This document shows positions 1 to 10,124 of a stretch of DNA of 64,000 bases, in pieces; within the stretch, counting starts at the first letter, position 1; each line of letters begins with the position of its first letter. Origin of the DNA: Tetrapyrgos nigripes (taxonomy: Eukaryota; Basidiomycota; Agaricomycetes; Agaricales; Campanellaceae); NCBI GenBank assembly GCA_013368315.1, contig JAACJM010000004.1, forward strand, positions 992,001-1,056,000. The letters run 5' to 3'. The notes below the pieces were generated by a model. The model made no database searches and was not told the origin of the DNA. It worked only from the letters and a program-made list of their open reading frames with translations. The position numbers and the translations under genes were made by a program.

Positions 1-3000
1 GGAACAAGCTTGTTTCTGAGCGAGAGGAGAAGCCGGAGACAGTAGATATGAGCCCAGCGGTGTCAGGATTTATGGCTGTGAAAGATGAGGATGAGTTGGT
101 GCGTGTCTTTTCTCTCTTTCCGCCTCAGTCAAAATTGATGTACGGCGGTGTAAAGAAAACGATACAAGGTGCAGCCAACCTGACATCGACATTATTGAAG
201 CACCACGTCATTCCACGCTTGGAGACCATTTTGGATAAGGAGAGCAAGATATCCCATGACATGCTAGCAGCACAAATTGAGGCACGGCTGGGTTCTGGCG
301 AAGGCGACAACCAAAAAGGGCCTGATATGAAAGTGTGGAGTAAAGGGAAAAATCTGAGCAATGTACGTACACCTCTGATTTTTCCGTTTGTGCTAATTGA
401 AACCTTGTTTTTCCAGATTGACTGGCAACTGGTAGAATTCTGCTACTCGCCTATCATTATCTCCCGCTCCTCGAAGACTGGTTATGATCTCAAATACACA
501 ACAGAGTCCACTGAAGATAACATCGCCCACAAAGGGGTCTTGCTCGTAGCATTTGGAATGCGGTATAAGAGTTACTGTGCTAATGTTGGACGGACGTTTA
601 TTGTGGATCCTACTCCGGTAAGTCTTCGAAATATTTCTCGCTCTCGTATTTGCTGCTTGACACTGTCTGGTACAGGAACAAGAAGCCCAATACAACCTCC
701 TCCTGTCATTACAGCAAGAACTACTGTCGTTCGTCAAGGACGGCGTTTCTGTTAAAGACCTTTATCAGCATGCCTTGTCTTTCATCAAGGAGAAGAATCC
801 TGACCTCGAAAAGCATTTTGTTAAAACCGCTGGCTTTGGTGTAAGTGATGGCGCGAACGTCTTTTTTTCCACACTCTGACGATCAATTTCCAGACTGGAA
901 TCGAATTCCGTGATTCAGCGTATCTTTTAAGCCCTAAGAATAACCGGGTTTTGCGAGAGAACATGGTTCTCAACTTGGGTCTTGGTTTCTCAGACCTCAA
1001 GGACAAGGATGGTGCCAAGTGCGTCCTCCTTTCTTGTCTTTGCTGAAATACCCGAACCTGACTAATTCTGCTGTATGCAGATATGCCCTTCATCTAGTCG
1101 ACACCATCAAAGTCGGCTCCGAAAAGTCCATGACTCTCACCGAAGCCTGCAAATCAACCAAGGATTTCCTCTTCTTCTTGACACCTGAGAGTGACGAAGA
1201 GATGGAAGAGAAACCCAAGCGCAAGCCCCCTGTACAACCAAAAGCCAATGGTTCACCTGCCAAGAAAACCGCTGGAAACAAGGTGCTGAGGAATAACAGG
1301 CGAGCGGCACAAGACGAAGTTCATCAGACGGCAGCTGCTAGATTGTCAGAGCATCAACGTGAGCTACACGAGAGGTTGCAGAGTGAAGGTCTGGCCAAAC
1401 ATTCAGAGGAAGGAGGAGGGACTGGCGGCAAAGAGGGTAAAGGATGGAAAAAATTTCAGAGTTATAAAGGCGAAGGTGCCCTACCTTCAGATGTAGAACG
1501 TTTGAGAGTAAGTCGTCTCTTTGTTTATTGATTGCGCGTTTTACTCATTAGCTCTGCAGATTTTTGTTGATCGGAAAGCCCTCACTGTTATCCTACCTAT
1601 CCACGGATTCGCGGTTCCGTTCCATATCAATACCATCAAGAATGCCAGCAAAAACGATGAAGGAGAGTTCACTTACCTCCGAATCAACTTCCAAACCCCT
1701 GGTCAGTTGGCCGGAAAGAAAGAGGATACGGTATGTCTAGTTTATTGCGTATCGGAACTATTCCTTACCTTTGTGTTACTAGCCTTTTGAAGACCCTGAT
1801 GCTACTTTCGTTCGATCCATTTCCTACCGCTCAACTGATGGTCATCGCTTCGATACCATCTACAAGCAGATCACAGAGTTGAAGAAGGAAGTCAACAAAC
1901 GTGAAGCTCAGAAGAAGGAGATGGCCGATGTCATTGAACAAGGATCGCTGATTGAAGTCAAGGGCAGAAGGCCGCACAAAATGGCCGAGGCTTATATCAG
2001 GCCTGCGCCCGACGGCAAGAGACTTCCAGGAGAGGTAGAACTACATCAGAATGGTGTGAGATACCAGTCGCCTATGGGTCAGAAAGTCGGTAAGTGTGAT
2101 CCTCGTGTTATCTGCGCTGCATGTTTGCTCACTCTTGTTTTCGCGACAGACATTTTGTTCAGCAACGTCAAGCATCTGTTCTTCCAGCCTTGTGATCATG
2201 AACTGCTCGTCATTCTGCACATGCACCTGAAGCAGCCCATCATGATTGGCAAGAAGAAGACTATTGTGCGTATGGGAGTCAACGAATCGGTTCCTTGCAC
2301 TCACTTGTCTTTCTTTTCAGGATGTACAATTCTTCCGTGAAGCTACAGATGTACAGTTCGACGAAACGGGTAACCGCAAGCGAAAGCATCGTTACGGCGA
2401 CGAGGATGAAATCGAGATGGAACAGCAGGAACGGAGGCGAAGGCAAATTCTGAACAAAGAGATCAAAGCGTTTGCTGAGAAGGTTTCTGAAGCTGCATCA
2501 GCATCTGTATGTATCTCTTTCTCCAACATTGATACGCTAATATTTACAATCATGTTCCAGAATGGCGAAAGCCTGGAGCTCGACATTCCGTTCAGGGAGT
2601 TGTCCTTTGAAGGTGTTCCATTCCGAACCGCTGTCCGTTTGCAGCCCACAACGGATTGCCTGGTCCATCTCACCGATCCTCCGTTCCTTGTTGTGACACT
2701 TGCCGACATTGAGATTGCTTCTTTGGAACGTGTGCAGTACAGTCTGAGGCAGTTTGATTTGATCTTGATTTTCAAAGATTTCACAAAAGCGCCGTTGCAT
2801 ATCAACTCGATACAAAGCTCCGCGATGGATGATGTCAAGAATTGGTTGGAGTGAGTGTCTTTTCTATTCGTTGGTCATGTAGTCTTACTGACCGTCCTGT
2901 CAGTTCGGTCGATATTCCGATGGCTGAGGGTCCTGTCAACTTGAACTGGGGTCCTATCATGAAACATATCAATGAAAGCCCCTATGAATTTTTCCAGGGT

Positions 3001-3498
3001 GGTGGTTGGACTTTCCTAAGAGGAACGACTGGTGGAGCTGAGGTATGCTCTCTCCCTGCTATTGTTTACATAGACACTCATTTTCTGTGTTCAGAGTGAC
3101 GTCTCGAATGACTCAGGCTCAGAGTCAGAATTCGAGGCAGAATCAGAAGACTTCGAAGAGTCTGCTAGCGATAATGAAAGTGAAGTCTCTGACGCTAATG
3201 GCAGTGATGAAAGTGGTTCTGATTTCGGCGATGGGTCCCAAAGTGACTCTGGCGATGACTGGGACGAGTTGGAGCGCAAGGCAGCCAAATGTGAGTTCCT
3301 CGAGGGATTTTTCCCTGTGCTGTAGCTGACTTGTTTTTACTAGCCGACGCCAAACGAGCAGAAGCTAAAAAGGCCCGAGGCTCCGATGATGATTTGTCTG
3401 ATGATGCTGGCCCTAAGAAGAAATCTGCCAAAGGCAAAGCCCCAGCAAAGACCAATGGCAAACCTAAGGCGAACGGTGTTAAAGGTAAAGGTAGATGA
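1..3498 (+). CDS. SPT16: FACT complex subunit Spt16, 5'-truncated by window edge
   Basis: Spt16 is the large subunit of the FACT histone chaperone, which moves H2A-H2B dimers and H3-H4 during transcription and replication in the nucleus. The frame is already open at base 3, so the N-terminus (roughly 190 residues of the aminopeptidase-like domain) lies outside the window. The sequence runs through the rest of that peptidase-like domain ([21 protein letters not shown] region near 530-600), then the dimerisation and middle domains ([22 protein letters not shown]), then the double-PH-like segment. It ends in the typical acidic Ser/Asp/Glu tail (about 3095-3290) and a basic Lys-rich end. About ten short introns interrupt it, e.g. 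363-416 and one starting at 618. The stop is TGA 3496-3498. It converges on the next gene with 209 bp between stops. The identification is firm. Confidence 0.95.
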
Positions 3499-3689
3499 GG
3501 GGCCCCTGAAACTGAGATTTCTCATCCCTGGACATTCGTGTACTATATAATTCCCTGTACTTCCTCGCTTTCATCAACAACACATGTACCTAGTCGTATT
3601 TCCCTGATATCTTTGATTGGCTTAATAATTACAACGAACTACTCGGTTCATTTATTGTTACACAATTTGTTTTCTGCCACCCCTTATTC

Positions 3690-4910
3690 ATCATATTTCT
3701 GTAACGACTAATTTTTTCCTCGTTTCTTGTTTCGCGGCACTACATCAGAATGCAAGCAACTCTCTCGCCACAGCGCTGCCCCTGCGAAAGCAGCTCCTGG
3801 TCCAAAAATGGGAACAGCTACCAAATTCCACAGGAGCAAACCGAGGAACTGTCCTGCTGATCTGGCGAACCACAAGGTGGCGAATACGGTAGATCCTATT
3901 CCAATGTACATATCCCACTGCAACATGTGAAGAGCGTGAGCAGACGCAGGCTCCCCAAGGTCAATGAGCGATGTTGAGGGGACGAATAAGCCTTTGAGGG
4001 ACTGCAAGCTGTTGATGTTGGGGAGGAGGATGGAAAGATGGACGTAGAAGTTGGCAAGGAAGTTTAAAATGTACAGCGCCCGGATGTAGCTATACCCAGA
4101 CTTGGACGATGAACCAGTAAAGGCTATGTACAAGTCATGTACGATGGCGACAAAGACGGGGAATGGTAGAAAGGCGACAGTAGTGGAAGGAGTCTGGAAG
4201 TACATCATGTAAAAGGTGGGAGCCACTAAACCGAGCAGCACAGCTAGGAAGATAGCTTGAGCGTGTTCTTTAGATACCGTACTGGTAAAAGAAAGACGCA
4301 TATTTGCCCTCCCAGACGCAATTATGGAGAGCCAATATAACGGTGCCGTGAAAGCAAACGACATGGCTAGAGGGATGTTCGGATGTTCAAATATTCATAA
4401 GAATCCTGAAAGTCTCCAGACCAAAATACTACTCACTCTGTATCAACATGCCTGGGAGTGTCGGATTCCTGACCATCAAAGGAGCTCCCCTGTCTGCCCT
4501 GCTGGCTTCAAGAGCCATGAACGACACAATGGGCACAATCGCTGTCAGAAGCCATAGCAGGAATATGGATTGGTCGAAGAACGCGCTGAACAAAGAAATT
4601 AAGGCGCATAGGCCTTGATCCACGAACGGATAACCACTGGGAGGTAGCCTGTTCGGATTATGGAGGTTTGCGCATTCTTCGAAGAATGTTTTGGAGATGA
4701 AACCAGACGCGAAGGGGTGGTACGTGACAAACGTCAGCCCGACTGCTGAGAGCACCGGGAAAGTCAGGACAGGAAGGATTTCTGGAGAATGATGAGTCAT
4801 AGTGTTCATTCACAGCAAAAAAGTCGCTGGCGATCAAAAGAACGATGAACGTACTGGACATATACTCTTCACGGGCACAAAAGATCTTGAGGCTTTGGAG
4901 TCAGCTAATT
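3690..4910. repeat. Tandem duplication unit 1 (membrane protein M1)
   Basis: This 1.2 kb direct repeat is nearly identical to 6296-7515. It begins at the shared string CATATTTCTGTAACGACTAA at the 3' side of gene M1. It includes the whole gene and about 45 bp of its upstream region (ACTCTTCACGGGC). Similarity fades after the GCTTTGG...TCAGCTAA stretch near 4910. The copies are offset by about 2606-2609 bp, and the 1.4 kb between them is not duplicated. Confidence 0.85.
3708..4861 (-). CDS. Polytopic membrane protein M1 (paralogue family, possible membrane-bound terpene cyclase)
   Basis: The predicted protein has 336 aa in three exons: 4861-4855, 4781-4437 and 4366-3708. The first exon encodes only two and a third codons. 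It is supported because the same phase-1 intron follows the start region in both paralogues (M2 and M3). About eight or nine hydrophobic helices span nearly the whole protein. The conserved C-terminal block has LQWD, TLWFARS, GPGAA and ALWRE motifs shared with M3. I do not recognise the family securely. The size, helix count and Gly-Pro-Gly plus WRE end recall fungal integral membrane proteins of terpenoid clusters (AscI/PaxA-like), but that is memory-based inference. It is a near-identical tandem copy of M2, and both copies are intact. Confidence 0.75.
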
Positions 4911-6295
4911 CTTCCCAATACTTTTAAGTAGAGGTCTGTACTATATACACGCCGAAAAAGGACAAATATCCGCTCGACGGATAGGAGGACTTATTGTCTT
5001 TTCGGATGCATATCCGGAGCCTCAATTTGAGGTCTTGGTAGTTCTTTTAATATTGTCCCGACATGAAAGGAAGTCCAGTCACTTTGGCACCGGATCTTCG
5101 CAGCCAAACGGAACAGAAGAAACAAACAATTAGCCAAAAGCTCTCTCAGACATCACCATTAACACCTACCACAGTAAAGAATAAAGTCTCGAAGACCTGT
5201 CGCAAAAGCGGGCTTGGAGGAGGAGTGAGAGGGTGCAACAGTCTTGCAAGAGTTACGTATTGCATAAATCTCTGTAGAGACTGTGGGCGGGTACAGTGTG
5301 TAAGGCGAGGGATCTGAAGGAGCCGAATCAAACGGACACGATGGGATGGGACTAGGAGCTATAAGGGAAAGTTTGAGGAGTAGAACGTACCTTGATTACG
5401 TTGAGTAGCCAGGCAATGTCAGTTTTGAGAGTATCCTACGCGTATTCGCAGTTTACGCTGTGTTGTTGCCCATCACATCATACGAGAGAGTAGATCTTAG
5501 CATGCTCAAAGAAAGAGAGACTGCGGTGTTGAATCCTCAGAATAGCGGACCGGGACAAAGCAGTTGCACACCTGCGCAACCTGACGACCACAGAAACAAC
5601 GCGGCTTGAGTCGCATTGTAGCACGCTGCATCATCAGTGAGAGGATAAGCAAGAAAATAGAGGCCGTTTGAGGGGCTGAGTCCTCGAAACAGCGGAAAGA
5701 GTCTGATGATGATCTCTGTGTGTGTGTGTGTTATTACGCCGACGCGTCGCGTCTTCACAGCCACATGCCGGCTTGCGGTTTGCAGTATTTCCTTTTGCGA
5801 TCTTTTCTCAAAATGTGTTTTTGTCTTTGTTCGGGTTCCAGGACCTCTAAAAAAAGCTGGTGCACCCTTATGATGTATCTACCTCTGAAGCTAAAATCCG
5901 GGGCACATAGTGATATATTCCTTGTACAAGAAGACATGCACTCTAAATTAGTCTCAGAGCATTGGCTTCGCGTCTTTCAACAGGATTTAACGCGACTGTT
6001 TCAGAAGAAAAGCAAATAGATTGCAGACATGGACGTAAACAATGGTGGGTTTTACTTAGAAACTGGGAGAACAGGTCGGATGGCAAACGAATCCCTCCTT
6101 TCTCTCTTCTCTCAGATATATTCTTTCCAGATCACCCACCACAACCAGTATCGGGCCACCTTTTGTGGGAAAAGAATATTCAACAACGAATTCTGGCTTT
6201 TTAGATTCAATTACTATATCTCTGTGTCTTCCCCCCTGGTCGTAGTTTTCTGCTATCATGACATCGGCTTCATGAATGAAAACACCTCTGTCATA
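4862..6295. other. Intergenic spacer between M1 and M2
   Basis: No exon with recognisable similarity was found on either strand. The first ~50 bp form the M1 promoter side, which is also present upstream of M2. A short TG dinucleotide run lies at 5717-5731. Small open frames are present but show no coding signature and no paired splice sites. Confidence 0.5.
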
Positions 6296-7515
6296 TCATA
6301 TTTCTGTAACGACTAATTTTTTCCTCGTTTCTTGTTTCGCGGCACTACATCAGAATGCAAGCAACTCTCTCGCCACAGCGCTGCCCCTGCGAAAGCAGCT
6401 CCTGGTCCAAAAATGGGAACAGCTACCAAATTCCACAGGAGCAAACCGAGGAACTGTCCTGCTGATCTGGCAAACCACAAGGTGGCGAATACGGTAGATC
6501 CTATTCCAATGTACGTATCCCACTGCAACAAGTGAAGAGCGTGAGCAGACGCAGGCTCCGCAAGGTCAATGAGCGATGTTGAGGGGACGAATAAGCCTTC
6601 GAGGGACTGCAAGTTGTTGATGTTGGGCAGGAGGATGGAAAGATGGACGTAGGCGTTGGCAAGGAAGTTTAAAATGTACAGCGCCCGGATGTAGCTATAC
6701 CCAGACTTGGATGATGAACCAGTAAAGGCTATGCACAAGCCATGCACGATGGCGACAAAGACGGGGAATGGTTGCCAGGCGAGAATAGTGGAAGGAGTCT
6801 GGAAGTGCATCATGTAAAAGGTGGGAGCCACTAAACCGAGCAGCACAGCTAGGAAGATAGCTTGAGCGTGTTCTTTAGATACCGTACTGGTAAAAGAAGG
6901 ACGCATATTTGCCCTCCCAGACGTAATTATGGAGAGCCAATATAACGGTGTCGTGAAAGCGAAAGACATGGCTAGAGGGATGTTCGGATGTTTAAATGTT
7001 CATAAGATTCCTGAAAGTCTTCAGACCAAATACTGCTCACTTTGTATCGTTATGCCTGTGAGTGTCGGATTCCTGACCATCAAAGGAGCTCCACTGTCTA
7101 CCCTGCTGGCTTCAAGAGCCATGAACGACACAATGGGCGCAAGCGCTACCATAAGCCATAGCAGGAACGGATATGTGTATTGGTCGAAGAGTGCACTGAA
7201 CAAGGAAATTAAGAGGCATAGGCCTTGATCCACGAACGGATAACCACTGGAAGGTAGCCTGTTCGGATTACGGAGGTTTGCGCATTCTTCGAAGAATGTT
7301 TTGGAGATGAAACCAGACGCGAAGGCGTGGTACCAGACAAAGGTCAGCCCGACTGCTGAGAGCACCGGGAAAATCAGGACAGGAAGGATTTCTGGAGAAC
7401 GATGAGTCGTAGTGTTCATTCACGGCAAAAAGTCGCTGGCGATCAAAAGAATGACGAACGTACTGGACATTACTCTTCACGGGCGCAAGAGCCCTTTAGG
7501 CTTTGGAATCAGCTA
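6296..7515. repeat. Tandem duplication unit 2 (membrane protein M2)
   Basis: This is the direct repeat partner of 3690-4910, in the same orientation. Differences are scattered point substitutions plus a few in-frame indels; M2 exon 2 is 6 nt longer, adding two residues near the third helix. The unit starts at the same CATATTTCTGTAACGACTAA string and runs into the promoter side of M2. Confidence 0.85.
6313..7470 (-). CDS. Polytopic membrane protein M2 (tandem paralogue of M1)
   Basis: The predicted protein has 338 aa in exons 7470-7464, 7391-7041 and 6971-6313. Intron positions and phases match M1 exactly: ATGTCCA then GT, and ACAAA then GTGAGC. The last 218 residues differ from M1 at only about 15 positions, mostly conservative, and no stop or frameshift is present, so both copies look functional. 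The helix pattern and the C-terminal LQWD...TLWFARS...GPGAA...ALWRE block are as in M1. It is transcribed on the same strand as the acyltransferase gene just upstream (7805-9644), in tail-to-head order with about 335 bp between them. The function is not established. The close partners suggest a role in the same metabolic block, as a transporter or a membrane enzyme. Confidence 0.75.
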
Positions 7516-7804
7516 AATAACAACTTGCGTGAGGTACCTTGGTCCATTAGTGACGCCTGGGGTAGGGTGGGGTAGGTCGTTTGGTACGTAGGTCTTGGGC
7601 ATTCGAACTGGAGTCCGTGTTCGAGGAAGTAGATGTCGTTGTGCACATGAAAGAAGGGAACCTCCACGGATTACGTCTACATGTAATCGGGTAACGTTGC
7701 AGGTTTAAATCAGACTCTGGGACTCTTCAAATATAGTATCATTATTGTACAGAGCAATCCCTCCTGAGCGCGGAGGAAGCAATATGGGAATTTAGCTCGT
7801 TCCA

Positions 7805-9644
7805 CTATATAAGAAATCCATGCACCGTATTCTGCAGGCATTCCCAGAATTTTTCTATCTGCCCTTCTTTGAAACCTTTCTCATCCCAGAACAACTGCAG
7901 CCACAATTTCTTTCCGAAAGTGTGCTCCAAAAGCAGTAGTCCTCCCGGCTTTTGTCTGCTGGCAGTCCTGACCGACAGAAGTTCAATAGACGGGTACTCT
8001 TCCCTTGCATATGTTACATCCAAATTCCCGATGAGTGAGAGTCCCATTAACGCAAGGCTAGGTGCTGGTTCCGTCAGTGCCTCTGAGCTTGATTCGGACT
8101 TGTTCTCGATTACATCCATCCCAGGTACTGAGACTGAGATTCCTCGAGCCCGAGAAGCTCTCGTTCTTGCACCTTCCAGGGCACGGGCCGTCAGGAATGG
8201 AGATACAACGGCTTTTCGAGTTTGTGCCTTGACACTTCGAGCTCGGTGCCAAAACACTTTGTTATAATTGTCTTGGGGCAGGAATGACGGCAGGACAATG
8301 TTGAAGTACGTCAAAGCTAGGAACCAGTAGGTCGAGGCGGCGTGCGGGGACAAGTAGGGTCGGAGATTTATGGCGGTGTACATCATCCTGATAGCAGCAA
8401 ACCGATTACCATGAGTAAGCGGTCAGTAGATAAGTGAAACGGTGTACGTACAACGGAAGACGGGAACCCTCTGAATGATGCAAGTTGTTACAGCTGTTCC
8501 AGGCAAAGTTGCATAAAACGAATAACGCATGGTTTATCGTAACCTGCTGCGACTTGCAGTTTCGAAGTATCGAAGCTGTCTCAGCTTCAGTAAAGGCTTT
8601 TTCGACAGAGATTGTTCGCTGAGGTCCTCGCTGAGACCTGGCGAAGACATGACCACCCTACGGGACACATGTAAATACTTGGAGCTGATACAAAACTTTG
8701 GAAAGGAAGACTTACGACTTCTTTTCGGAGCGTTTGAGCATAGTTGATTTTGGAAGCTGCTTTTGCCAACGGACTTTGGGGGACTGGCAACCGGGTTTCG
8801 AGCGCAGGCGGTAAGACGTCCTTCTACCGTGAGTGTTTAAAAACTTAGCAGGTTCCAGGTTTCAAATCATAAATGCTCACCCAGGAGACAGCTCCAAAGC
8901 GTATCTCTTCCGACAGCTGAGCGTCTGGTAGCTGGGAGGCTATAAGTGCGAGTAGTTCGTGCGAACATTGATGTAAGGAGGAACCATCGCCAGCGAAGTG
9001 AGGTGCACACATCAGGAGATCATAATGTGTCGTCTCTTGTGCGGAACTGTTTTTAGCTTGTCGCGGCGTCGAGATGACGAGTGTCGACAGATGATCATTG
9101 GATAAAGTTCGAGGGCCATTCATGTAGTCATGTATAAGCTCTGTGGAAGTAACTATCAGACACAGTGCACGAAGAACATGGTCAACCGTCGCAGAGTATA
9201 CCTTCTTCAGACTGATTAGTGAAAGTAAGTGCCTTCCTAGCCTCCGATATCGCGTCCTCCTTGGTTCCCGGTGGACAAAAGCTGCAATATCCTCGTTTCA
9301 TTGCAGATAATGACAGAAATACGCGTTACTTACTTGAAAAACGCGCGATTAGGATGTTCTGCATCGATGGTAACGGTGGACACCAGCAACGGATGCCGGG
9401 AGCGTATGACAGCCCAGGCTATGGCGACTCTATCTTCCTGTATCAGTGCAACCGAAGCCCGAAAAGCGAGGTGGAGAAACCTGATTGAAAAATAATCAGT
9501 CCGCTGAATTTGTTACTCTATCTCCTTTGGAACTGACATGTCACCGACCCCATTATTCTGTGAAGCAGGAAAGTAGCTGTACTCGCTGTCCCCCAGGAGC
9601 CTGCGATAAGACTCGCCACACTCGTCCCAGAGACCCTCAGCCAT
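7805..9644 (-). CDS. Condensation-like CoA-dependent acyltransferase, 483 aa
   Basis: This belongs to the chloramphenicol-acetyltransferase-like superfamily that includes NRPS condensation domains, BAHD and alcohol acyltransferases. Seven exons join with consistent phases: 9644-9538, 9480-9334, 9281-9202, 9140-8881, 8823-8716, 8618-8452 and 8387-7805. Exon 1 carries the N-terminal RRLLGDSEYSY segment. Exon 4 carries the catalytic HxxxD motif as PHFAGDG. Exon 6 has TEAETASILRNCKSQQVT, and exons 6-7 contain NHALFVL and YTAINLRPYL, which are typical of fungal members. The C-terminal part has the SLIGNLD and RPGGLLLL blocks. Expected chemistry is acyl transfer from a thioester to an amine or alcohol, in the cytosol; the substrate is unknown. 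It is divergent from the adenylation enzyme at 10125 across 480 bp, which suggests a joint role. Confidence 0.85.
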
Positions 9645-10124
9645 CAAAGTCGGAAGGAAGAGTAATTAAGGGTGGGGAAAGCGTTCGTGTTGGTCTGGAC
9701 CATAAATAGATCATATGATCAGACGTTCTCGACACCTCCCGATCCATCAACTTCTGCTTGAAACTTCTTCTCGGATTGTTCAAATGAGAATGTTGTGAGA
9801 AAGGCACTTAATGCGTCAATGATGTCTGTCTGATCTGATTTGTCTTTTCTCGAGATTTATAGCTGTCATCGCCATCGGCATCCAGTCCAATCTGTGGTTA
9901 CTATATGGTGTATCATGATGTGCCGAACTAGCCTCATGAAGGAACTCCAGGCACGGAGCAGTTTGGCCGCTGCCCGTTGGAACTTGGCAGGAGGGAAAGA
10001 AATCACCCTCGGAATGAATGCGATGCGAAGATCTAAATTTTCTTTATAATAAGTAGGGCCGGTTCTTCTAACATCTAGCGACTCCAAGGGTATCCCCCTT
10101 CTCTCCCCTCTCTTTCCGGCCACC
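9645..10124. promoter_or_regulatory. Shared divergent promoter of acyltransferase and adenylation enzyme
   Basis: This 480 bp region separates the two start codons. An AT-rich TATA-like element (TTTATAATAAG) lies at about 10043-10053, some 75 bp upstream of the rightward ATG. The sequence just before that ATG (GGCCACC) is a good Kozak-like context. No coding signal was seen in the interval. Co-regulation of the two genes is inferred from layout only. Confidence 0.5.

Noticed and set aside
5063..5937. Small frames between M1 and M2
   Set aside because: No similarity, no paired splice sites and not duplicated with the flanking genes.
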